This document shows, one piece after another, positions 1-5,596 of a DNA stretch of 11,290 nucleotides. This DNA is from Gemmatimonadales bacterium UBA2960 (GTDB lineage: Bacteria; Gemmatimonadota; Gemmatimonadetes; Longimicrobiales; Gaopeijiaceae): positions 1 through 11,290 of the forward strand of contig DEBI01000104.1 in assembly GCA_002348465.1 (NCBI GenBank), read 5' to 3'. The notes under the pieces were generated by a model. That model was not told the DNA's origin, made no database searches, and was given only the letters and a program-made list of their open reading frames with translations. The position numbers and the translations under genes were made by a program. Every line of letters begins with the position of its first letter. Position 1 is the first letter of the stretch.

Positions 1-780
1 CAATTTCCAGTTTTGTCCGCGCATGTACGCGGCCTGTATAAGCAAGCCATCACGCCACGTGCCGTGCTGGATATCCAGTCCCCATGCCTTGGCATAATCG
101 ACTCGGTTGAGTTGCTCCTGGACGTCATAGTCCTTGAGCGTAGCGTTAACCCCAACCGTCAGCGCTTCCGCAAGCCCGAGGGTCAGCCGCGCAGCTGATG
201 ACAGGTAGCCGTTATCGCCCAAGGCGCCATTCTTGGTCCCGTTGGTTAAGCTTGCCTGATACCCGAACCGGTCGACTTGTCCGTCGATACGGATACCGCT
301 GTCCCTGTTCGCGAACAGCAAGCCTTCGCTAAGTCGTCCGTATGAGCAAATCCCTCCTACTCCATCGCATCCATCATACCCAGGGATACCCCCGGCACGC
401 TCTAGAAATTGAACATCTGAAATACTGTTCAATACAAACACGTCAAAGGACCGCTTGAAGCGACCGAACGTGATCCGAAATCCTGGGTCAAACCGAAGCC
501 GAATCTGAGCGTCGAGAACAGTCGCGTCATTAGGCAAATCCGTGACAAATACCGCTTCTAAGAAATCACTGTAGCTCGCATTTAGCGTTATCCATCCGCG
601 TCGCACGCGAAACGTCTGAGAACCAGCGTCGGCCGAGGTGTTGATATAGTGGAGATCCAACTGCCCACCCACTCGTAATGTGGCGTCCCGACTCGTGACC
701 TCAGTCTGTCCTTCTAGTTTCCCAGGGACCCAGAGCGCACCAAACACCGCTAGCAAGAGCGTTACAAGCCCTAACCTCAT
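1..780 (-). CDS. Phosphate-selective porin O/P-like outer-membrane protein, C-terminus cut by window edge
   Basis: Reading the minus strand from ATG at 780 gives 260 codons open to the left edge. Residues 1-25 form a signal peptide: Arg2, a hydrophobic core (LVTLLLAVFGALW), then a likely cleavage region around LEGQ. The mature part has alternating hydrophobic/polar strands typical of a beta-barrel. It carries OprP/OprO-like signatures: FRVRRGWITL (about 57-66), a 'GRFKRSFDVF' segment (106-115) and 'VQFLERA' (123-129), matching the family's GQFK-P-F and FLER positions. It would form an outer-membrane channel; the substrate (phosphate or other anion) cannot be fixed. Start choice: GGGGAG lies just before ATG 780, though spacing is short. 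An in-frame ATG at 834 adds 18 residues with two early arginines but has no Shine-Dalgarno. Two cysteines (138, 145) sit in a Gly-rich probable loop, which is unusual for a porin. The gene is transcribed divergently from murB. Confidence 0.85.
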   Translation of the reverse strand, partial: MRLGLVTLLLAVFGALWVPGKLEGQTEVTSRDATLRVGGQLDLHYINTSADAGSQTFRVRRGWITLNASYSDFLEAVFVTDLPNDATVLDAQIRLRFDPGFRITFGRFKRSFDVFVLNSISDVQFLERAGGIPGYDGCDGVGGICSYGRLSEGLLFANRDSGIRIDGQVDRFGYQASLTNGTKNGALGDNGYLSSAARLTLGLAEALTVGVNATLKDYDVQEQLNRVDYAKAWGLDIQHGTWRDGLLIQAAYMRGQNWKL

Positions 781-945
781 AGCTCCCCAAGACAATGGTA
801 GTAAAGTGGCCCGAGATACAAGCCTACGTGCCATAAGGTGCGGACTTGGCAACTCAATGAGTTAGCTGTCATAAGAAACTAGCTTGGCACAGAGTTTGTA
901 GGTGTAGATCTCACAGATCTTCATGACAGAGGGCCGAAAAGCGTG

Positions 946-974
946 TTCATAAACCCAGACGATCGGACTCTCAG
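946..974 (-). promoter_or_regulatory. Possible sigma70-type promoter for the porin gene
   Basis: On the minus strand, CTGAGA (974-969) and TATGAA (951-946) are separated by 17 bp. Each matches the consensus hexamers at 4 of 6 positions. Transcription would start near 939, giving a leader of about 105-160 nt before the porin start at 834 or 780. This is a pattern match only. The rest of the 251-bp region between the porin and murB shows no clear promoter for murB. Confidence 0.25.
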
Positions 975-1031
975 CCTGTCGCAACAGCTCAATAAGCTAG
1001 TACGCCACTAACACCCCGACTATCTTTCTAG

Positions 1032-1976
1032 ATGCCTAAACCCAATGATCAGAAGCGACGACTAGAGGTCGGGCTCGGCAGCCTTGCTTTGGAAGAAAAC
1101 GTCCCTCTCGCTCCGATGACCACGTTTCGCATTGGTGGGCCAGCTGACTTCCTTGTTCGGGTTCGAACTGCAGACGAGCTAGAGCGTGCCGTGAGCACAG
1201 CGCGCGCGAATCAAATCCCATGGTTCCTTCTTGGACATGGCGCCAACATCCTCGTGGCGGATACAGGTTTCCGAGGACTCGTAATTCGCTGTGAAATCGA
1301 CGGCATCCAATTCCTAGAACATGATAGAGTTCGGGCCGGAGCCGGTGTTGCAATGTACCCTGATCTAATCAACGAAACGCTTACAAGGGGACTCGGTGGC
1401 CTACACCACTTCGTTGGGATACCAAGCACTGTGGGTGGAGCGTTGTGGCAAAATCTGCACTTCCTAGCGCCGGATCGTCAGCGAACCTTATTCATAGAAG
1501 AGGTTCTGGAATCCGCTGACATCCTTACCGAGGAGGGTGAGAGGAAGACTGTGGACGTTGATTATTTTGAATTCGAATACGACCACAGTGTGCTCCATCA
1601 TCGATCCGATATCGTTCTTTCCGCGACGTTCGCGCTAGGAAAGGAACCAGTCGACCAAATGCGGAATGTCGTCAGGAGCAACCTCGAGTGGCGAGATGAT
1701 CGGCATCCAGATCTCTGGCTGTACCCCAGTGTTGGCTCAATTTTCAAGAAAATCGACGGCATCGGCGCCGGACGTCTAATCGACGAATGCGGACTGAAGG
1801 GCCATTCCCAAGGAGCGGCCGGAATCTTCCACCGCCACGCCAACATCATAGTAAATCACGGAGGGGCTACAGCGTCAGAAGTTCGAGCACTGATCGATTT
1901 AGCTCGTGATACCGTAGCTCGACAGACAGGCCACGAACTAGTGACCGAAATCTCTTTTGTCGGAGACTTCAGTTGA
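1032..1976 (+). CDS. murB: UDP-N-acetylmuramate dehydrogenase (UDP-N-acetylenolpyruvoylglucosamine reductase)
   Basis: This cytoplasmic FAD enzyme uses NADPH to reduce UDP-GlcNAc-enolpyruvate to UDP-MurNAc in peptidoglycan synthesis. The 314 residues match family length. The FAD-binding domain has TTFRIGGPADF (30-40) and LGHGANILVADTGFRG (67-82), a variant of the usual LGGGSN-LV motif. GIPSTVGGALWQN (129-141) is the next conserved block. The C-terminal domain has YPSVGSIFKK (231-240), with Ser236 as the expected proton-donor serine, then GAGRLIDECGLKG, HANIIVN and a final Glu306 in the position of the catalytic glutamate. Odd points: the common 'Tyr-Arg-x-Ser' catalytic arginine motif reads Tyr183-Asp184-His-Ser186, and the usual 'NAGAYG' after GGA is replaced by QNLHFLAP. 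Both may mark a distinct MurB subfamily. No clear Shine-Dalgarno precedes the ATG. The start is chosen because about 28 residues before TTFRIGG is normal. Single-gene transcription unit, divergent from the porin. Confidence 0.9.
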   Translation: MPKPNDQKRRLEVGLGSLALEENVPLAPMTTFRIGGPADFLVRVRTADELERAVSTARANQIPWFLLGHGANILVADTGFRGLVIRCEIDGIQFLEHDRVRAGAGVAMYPDLINETLTRGLGGLHHFVGIPSTVGGALWQNLHFLAPDRQRTLFIEEVLESADILTEEGERKTVDVDYFEFEYDHSVLHHRSDIVLSATFALGKEPVDQMRNVVRSNLEWRDDRHPDLWLYPSVGSIFKKIDGIGAGRLIDECGLKGHSQGAAGIFHRHANIIVNHGGATASEVRALIDLARDTVARQTGHELVTEISFVGDFS

Positions 1977-2017
1977 TCCCGTCCTAACGTGAGCCCGGAG
2001 CACGCTCAGGCGAACCT

Positions 2018-2033
2018 GCTTCTCTATAGAAGC
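2018..2033. terminator. Small hairpin between convergent murB and hydrolase genes
   Basis: GCTTCT (2018-2023) and AGAAGC (2028-2033) form a perfect 6-bp stem with a CTAT loop. It lies in the 68-bp gap between the murB stop (1976) and the hydrolase stop (2045). A weaker TGAGC/GCTCA pair lies at 1990-2008. Neither strand has a T-tract after the stem, so it is at best a weak or factor-assisted end for either transcript. Confidence 0.3.
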
Positions 2034-2044
2034 TAGTCACCGCT

Positions 2045-2737
2045 TCAACTGGACCCACTGGTAGCCAACCTCAAAAGCGTCTGTTCGTCGATGTCGTGTC
2101 CACCCGAATAGCTGATTATCCTGTAATCAATTCCGCCCTCGCGAAGGCGCTCCTCTTCTTCCTTTTTCAACGGAGGAGACAAAGCTCGATCTTCAGTTCC
2201 GTGAACCATAATCAGCTCCACGCTCTCTAGACGCTGACGAGCAAGTTTCAGGTCAATATCGGGCGGCGAGAAGTCTCCCCAAAGAATCAAACGCGACGGA
2301 GCCCTCGACCCACTTATCGCCCACCGAACTGCGGTTGCGACACCCTGACTGAACCCAACAACAGTCAAAGGTACTTTTCCGATCTCCCCCTCAATCCGGC
2401 CTACCAATTGATCCAGGTATTCAACGTAATCCCGGATCTCATTTAGACGATCCTCCCTAGTCATCCATGTCGCGCCAACCACCGAAGCCACACTGTGCCT
2501 TTCCTGCTCTTGTGAGACATAGAATCGAGACAGTGCCTCGGGGGCGACAATCATCCTGTGACCATTATCGATTGGCTTGAAACGGCGTATGAAGCGACGA
2601 GCGAGCTGCTTGTATCCGTGTAAGACCAACCACACCTCTTCCGCAGACTCCGGTGTTCCCAGCGTCCAATACCGAGCAGTCCGCTGGACTCTGAGATGGT
2701 GCTCTGTCGCACCGGTCTTGGGATCAGTTCTTTTCAT
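2045..2737 (-). CDS. Alpha/beta-hydrolase, phospholipase/carboxylesterase type
   Basis: The 230-residue single-domain serine hydrolase is predicted cytoplasmic (no signal peptide or TM segment). The oxyanion region is LHGYKQ (39-44). The nucleophile elbow is GFSQG (128-132) with Ser130. The acid is likely Asp183 in VHGTED, and the base His214 in SGGHD, so the catalytic triad is complete. The segment GATWMTREDR (88-97) followed by an acidic helix is typical of a subgroup related to YpfH-like and phospholipase/carboxylesterase hydrolases. Likely substrates are acyl or carboxyl esters, but the sequence does not fix which. It is the last gene of the minus-strand run, 33 bp after the rfbC stop. 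ATG 2737 has no obvious Shine-Dalgarno, so coupling to rfbC translation is possible. The link to rhamnose or MATE transport is contextual only. Confidence 0.85.
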   Translation of the reverse strand: MKRTDPKTGATEHHLRVQRTARYWTLGTPESAEEVWLVLHGYKQLARRFIRRFKPIDNGHRMIVAPEALSRFYVSQEQERHSVASVVGATWMTREDRLNEIRDYVEYLDQLVGRIEGEIGKVPLTVVGFSQGVATAVRWAISGSRAPSRLILWGDFSPPDIDLKLARQRLESVELIMVHGTEDRALSPPLKKEEEERLREGGIDYRIISYSGGHDIDEQTLLRLATSGSS

Positions 2738-2770
2738 CTACAAATAAACTCGGGCTGAGCAAGTGAGAAT

Positions 2771-3325
2771 TCAGATATGGAACGGATTCTCACACTCTTC
2801 AAGAGCAGGTTGGTTGAGATCTATGTCCGATATCTTAGGGGCTACCAAAGGCCATCGGATGGCCATCAGTTCATCGTTCCAACGAATACCTCTGCTGAGC
2901 GTTGGCTCGTAGTAACCAGTGACCTTATACAGCACATCGGCGGTTTCGGAGAGAACACAGTACCCGTGAGCAAATCCAGGCGGGATCCAAAGCATTTCTC
3001 CCTCCTCCGCATCAAGCTCGCGCCCTACCCAATGTCCAAACGTTGGTCCTCCTTGCCGGATATCGACGGCAACATCAAAAATTCGGCCCTGAACCACTCC
3101 AACCAACTTACCCTGAGCCGCGGGTGGCAACTGATAGTGAAGACCACGTAAAACACCGCCTGACGAATGCACAATGTTTTCTTGCACGAACATCGGAGCT
3201 ATCCCAGCGGCGGCAAACTCCTCTTGCCGGTAGATCTCCGTGAATGACCCTCGATCATCTCGATGCTTCTCAGGACGCACCACAATCACGCCCGGAATAT
3301 CGAGCCGCTCAAAAGTGAAAGACAT
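2771..3325 (-). CDS. rfbC: dTDP-4-dehydrorhamnose 3,5-epimerase
   Basis: RmlC/RfbC inverts C3 and C5 of dTDP-4-keto-6-deoxy-glucose, the third step of dTDP-L-rhamnose synthesis, in the cytoplasm as a cupin dimer. The 184 residues match the family. Motifs in order: HRDDRGSFTE (21-30, substrate-binding Arg/Asp), QENIVHSSGGVLRGLHYQ (48-65) with catalytic His63, QGKLVGVVQGRIFDVAVDIR with Lys73 and the cupin strands, PPGFAHG (115-121), and VLYK with catalytic Tyr133. Asp169 in the SDIDL segment corresponds to the Asp that pairs with the His. Residue numbering matches well-studied RmlC proteins almost exactly. No rmlA, rmlB or rmlD lies in the window, so the rest of the pathway must be encoded elsewhere. 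It starts 9 bp after the MATE stop with no Shine-Dalgarno, so translation probably depends on upstream coupling. Confidence 0.95.
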   Translation of the reverse strand: MSFTFERLDIPGVIVVRPEKHRDDRGSFTEIYRQEEFAAAGIAPMFVQENIVHSSGGVLRGLHYQLPPAAQGKLVGVVQGRIFDVAVDIRQGGPTFGHWVGRELDAEEGEMLWIPPGFAHGYCVLSETADVLYKVTGYYEPTLSRGIRWNDELMAIRWPLVAPKISDIDLNQPALEECENPFHI

Positions 3326-3334
3326 ATCGAAAAG

Positions 3335-4747
3335 CTAGGTCTGGGCGCGGTCTATGACGAGACGTTGCATCGATCGAAGGAAACGCTGTCGCACACGCCA
3401 CAGCAACAATAGGGCAACCACTCCTATTCCAACGGCAAGCCCCCACCAGATTCCTCTCGGCCCTGCGCCTAGCTTGAACCCCAGCAAAGCAGATACAGGA
3501 AGTCCGACGAGCCAAAAACCCACAAGGTTCATGAGCATTGGAACCCGCGTATCAGCAATGCCACGCAGAGCTCCGGCCGACGCGACTTGCAGACCGTCAA
3601 AGATCTGAAATACTCCGGCGATCGGGAGCAGGGTGGCTGCCGCTGCGACTACCATCTGATCATTAGAGAAGATTCGGGCCAGCGGTTCTGGGATTGCAAT
3701 AAACGACACTGCAGTGACCGTCATGAATGCGGTGACAGTAACCAACCCGGCGCCCACTGCACGGCGGGCGGCTTCTGGCTCTCCCCTACCCACAGCCTGA
3801 CCAACTACAACGCTGGTCGCCTGGGCCACCCCTACGGGAATCATGAAGGTTAGAGCCGCGAGTTGCAGGGCGACCTGATGGCTAGCCATGGCAACCGTAC
3901 CCAATAACCCCATCAGCAATCCTGCCGCCCCAAAAACTCCAAATTCCAGAAGCTGCTGAGCCCCTATCGGAGCCCCCAAGCGTATGAATCGGGTGATCGG
4001 TTCGAGACCGAAAGAGGCCCTCCTCCAGGGACTGATAGTCGGTCTAAGCTGGGACCACGCCAAAGCAACGAGGAGAGCCAAGAGGAACCACCTACTTAGA
4101 CTAGTGGCCCACGCAGAACCTACCGCACCGAGCCGCGGAATCCCGAAATTTCCAAAGATCAAGATCCAGTTTAGTCCGGCGTTGATGACGTTAGCAACCA
4201 GCACTGTAAGTACTATAGCGCGAACCCGGCCCATGGCCTGTAAACTCTGCCGAAATACTCCGAACGCATAGAACGGGAAAACCCCAAGGATAAGTCCGTG
4301 GACATATCTCACGGCGATCGGCACCACCTCCTCCGGCTGACCAGCAAGCGTCAACAGGGGGCCCACTGGGATCATTAGGAGCATCGCCAGTGCAGCTAGA
4401 ACCACTCCAAGGATTAAGCCCCTCTGCACCCCTTGCGCCACACCTATTGGATCTCTGGCCCCAACGGCCTGAGCGATAACTGGATCCAACGCGAATAAAA
4501 CGCCCTGACCAAAAACCGCCATCATGAGGAAATAAAGATTCCCCAGAGCAACCGCCGCTAATCCCGCAGCCGACACCCGGCCGACCATGACTGTGTCGAC
4601 GGCGCCCATCGACATCAGGCCGAGCTGGACCAGTGTCACCGGCGCCCCCAGCTCGATCAGTGCCTGTAGGTCAGCGCGTTGAGGTCGAAACTCCTGAACA
4701 CGAACTCCGTAAGATTCTCGCTTAACGGATGAGGATTCGTCGGTCAC
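3335..4747 (-). CDS. MATE family multidrug/metabolite efflux transporter (NorM-like)
   Basis: The protein is 470 residues with about 12 predicted TM helices in two homologous halves, the normal MATE size. It exports organic cations or metabolites in exchange for Na+ or H+ across the inner membrane. The first helix carries MGAVDTVMVGR with Asp51. The second half carries GAPIGAQQLLEFG with Glu268, and FDGLQVASAGALRG with Asp384. These three acids match the cation-site residues of NorM (Asp36, Glu255, Asp371 in Vibrio NorM). GTG 4747 is chosen because GGTAGG lies 5 nt upstream and the cytoplasmic tail before TM1 (about 34 residues) is reasonable. It is first in the minus-strand operon with rfbC and the hydrolase. 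The C-terminal tail is Arg-rich. A Wzx-like polysaccharide flippase is unlikely, because MATE motifs are clear. The exported substrate is unknown. Confidence 0.94.
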   Translation of the reverse strand: MTDESSSVKRESYGVRVQEFRPQRADLQALIELGAPVTLVQLGLMSMGAVDTVMVGRVSAAGLAAVALGNLYFLMMAVFGQGVLFALDPVIAQAVGARDPIGVAQGVQRGLILGVVLAALAMLLMIPVGPLLTLAGQPEEVVPIAVRYVHGLILGVFPFYAFGVFRQSLQAMGRVRAIVLTVLVANVINAGLNWILIFGNFGIPRLGAVGSAWATSLSRWFLLALLVALAWSQLRPTISPWRRASFGLEPITRFIRLGAPIGAQQLLEFGVFGAAGLLMGLLGTVAMASHQVALQLAALTFMIPVGVAQATSVVVGQAVGRGEPEAARRAVGAGLVTVTAFMTVTAVSFIAIPEPLARIFSNDQMVVAAAATLLPIAGVFQIFDGLQVASAGALRGIADTRVPMLMNLVGFWLVGLPVSALLGFKLGAGPRGIWWGLAVGIGVVALLLLWRVRQRFLRSMQRLVIDRAQT

Positions 4748-4841
4748 TCCGACCTACCAAGATCATCACACTTCATTGCGGAAGTTTCCCCACCCATCTC
4801 CTCGAGAACACGACCATATTTGGGCTCTCCGAGAAGCATGG

Positions 4842-4872
4842 CCTTGAGATTGCCGGGAAATGGCTCTCAAGG
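4842..4872. repeat. Strong inverted repeat in the MATE leader
   Basis: CCTTGAGA (4842-4849) pairs perfectly with TCTCAAGG (4865-4872). After a TT bulge, inner GCC (4852-4854) pairs with GGC (4862-4864) around a 7-nt loop. In total there are 11 base pairs. No T-tract follows on either strand, so it is not a canonical terminator. It sits about 95 nt before the MATE start, so it could be an RNA leader structure or a protein-binding site. Confidence 0.5.
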
Positions 4873-4928
4873 TGAACTCGGACGCTCAGCACAAGGCAAT
4901 CGACTTCTCAACAACCTTCTGTTCACCC

Positions 4929-4954
4929 AAAAAACGTCTAGGACGAGTTAGACG
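4929..4954 (-). terminator. Intrinsic terminator on the minus strand upstream of the MATE gene
   Basis: On the minus strand CGTCTA (4954-4949), an 8-nt loop and TAGACG (4940-4935) form a perfect 6-bp stem, followed directly by six T (4934-4929). On the plus strand the same hairpin is preceded, not followed, by the homopolymer, so direction is minus. The stem has only three GC pairs, so strength is modest. It lies about 180 nt upstream of the MATE start, in the orientation that would stop transcription before reaching MATE. It could end a small upstream transcript or act as an attenuator. Confidence 0.6.
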
Positions 4955-4961
4955 ATCGCTA

Positions 4962-5054
4962 CTATGACTCATTGTTGAAAGCCCGTTGGGCCCAATAAAG
5001 TGCGGCGGCGGAGCCCAACGCGACGAGAAAGGCTCCTTCTCGACATTGCCTCAC
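4962..5054 (-). CDS. Possible short membrane or leader peptide ORF (30 aa)
   Basis: From GTG 5054 the minus strand reads 30 residues ending in TAG at 4964-4962. After a short basic/polar start (MRQCREG) comes a hydrophobic stretch (AFLVALGSAAALYW) and then AQRAFNNES. This looks like one TM helix. The frame is open further upstream (TTG at about 5098 gives 45 residues) but contains no ATG. No Shine-Dalgarno is visible. The only support is the hydrophobic composition and the intrinsic terminator starting 7 nt after the stop. No family is recognised. It may instead be the tail of a decayed gene or chance. Confidence 0.25.
   Translation of the reverse strand: MRQCREGAFLVALGSAAALYWAQRAFNNES
4984..5020. 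repeat. Inverted repeat with embedded palindrome
   Basis: CGTTGGGC (4984-4991) pairs with GCCCAACG (5013-5020), an 8-bp perfect stem with a 21-nt loop. The left arm overlaps the 10-bp palindrome TTGGGCCCAA (4986-4995), so two folds compete. A further pair, GGAGCC (5010-5015) with GGCTCC (5031-5036), excludes the first stem. Mutually exclusive pairings fit a regulatory leader, but chance is possible. Confidence 0.4.
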
Positions 5055-5104
5055 ATCAACAAGAGCAAGATGATTGATACCGCCTAGATAAACAGACAAA
5101 TCCG

Positions 5105-5596
5105 ATGTCTCAAAAAAAAGAAAACCCCAGTACTAAGCTGAACAGGTGGTGGAATCTCCTCTCGAGATTCCCGGCGGGCCGATGGATCTTTTCCAAGCTG
5201 CTTGGCTTGATGGTGCCTTACACGAGGTCAATCAGATGTACCGTGGTCCAATTCGAACCCGGATATGCGGAAGTTCTACTGCACGATAGATGGCGCGTAA
5301 GAAACCACCTGCGCTCCGTGCATGCTATAGCGCTGGCTAACCTAGGCGAGCTAGCCACCGGCCTCTCGCTCATCGGTGGACTCAGCCCCCGCCTCCGGGC
5401 AATCCTAACTGGTCTTGACGTGCGCTATACCAAGAAGGCGCGCGGTCCCCTTCTGGCTGAGGCCAGATGCACGGTCCCGGAAATCGTCTCTGAAGTGGAT
5501 CACGCTGTAGAGGCTACTATACGAGACAGCGATGGAGACACCGTTGCTATAGTGACAGCGCACTGGCTACTAAGTCCTACCCCAGAACAAACATGA
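5105..5596 (+). CDS. DUF4442 hotdog-fold thioesterase-like protein
   Basis: The 163-residue cytoplasmic protein fits the single hotdog domain of DUF4442/PaaI-like proteins. The central signature is residues 67-87, beginning NHLRSVHA and ending GELATGL: the conserved N-H start of the hotdog helix, with His73 and Glu82 as candidate active-site residues. It is followed by a strand reading GLDVRYTKKARGPLLAEAR (103-121), the usual second strand pair. The amphipathic N-terminus (WWNLLSRFPAGRWIFSKLLG) is typical. Members often act on acyl-CoA or acyl-ACP thioesters, but many DUF4442 proteins are uncharacterised. ATG 5105 has no clear Shine-Dalgarno and is the only ATG giving the full N-terminal helix. 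Its stop overlaps the next gene's start (ATGA at 5593-5596), so the two products are probably made together and may act in the same pathway. Confidence 0.85.
   Translation: MSQKKENPSTKLNRWWNLLSRFPAGRWIFSKLLGLMVPYTRSIRCTVVQFEPGYAEVLLHDRWRVRNHLRSVHAIALANLGELATGLSLIGGLSPRLRAILTGLDVRYTKKARGPLLAEARCTVPEIVSEVDHAVEATIRDSDGDTVAIVTAHWLLSPTPEQT

Larger units (their letters stand above)
4748..5104. other. Divergent intergenic region upstream of MATE operon and hotdog/FMN pair
   Basis: These 357 bp have no long ORF on either strand. They hold a minus-strand intrinsic terminator (4929-4954), a short minus-strand ORF ending 8 nt before it (4962-5054), and two inverted repeats (4842-4872 and 4984-5020). 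No convincing -35/-10 pair for either flanking gene was found by eye. No recognised riboswitch consensus was seen. Confidence 0.6.

Noticed and set aside
2777..3151. 124-aa plus-strand ORF opposite rfbC
   Set aside because: The minus strand encodes a complete RmlC with all catalytic residues; the plus frame is a shadow.
4839..4952. 37-aa plus-strand ORF in the MATE upstream region
   Set aside because: It has no Shine-Dalgarno, its composition is not protein-like, and it overlaps the inverted repeat and the terminator.
4748..5104. Riboswitch or tRNA in the 357-bp gap
   Set aside because: No cloverleaf, CCA end or known riboswitch core could be matched by eye; only simple hairpins are present.
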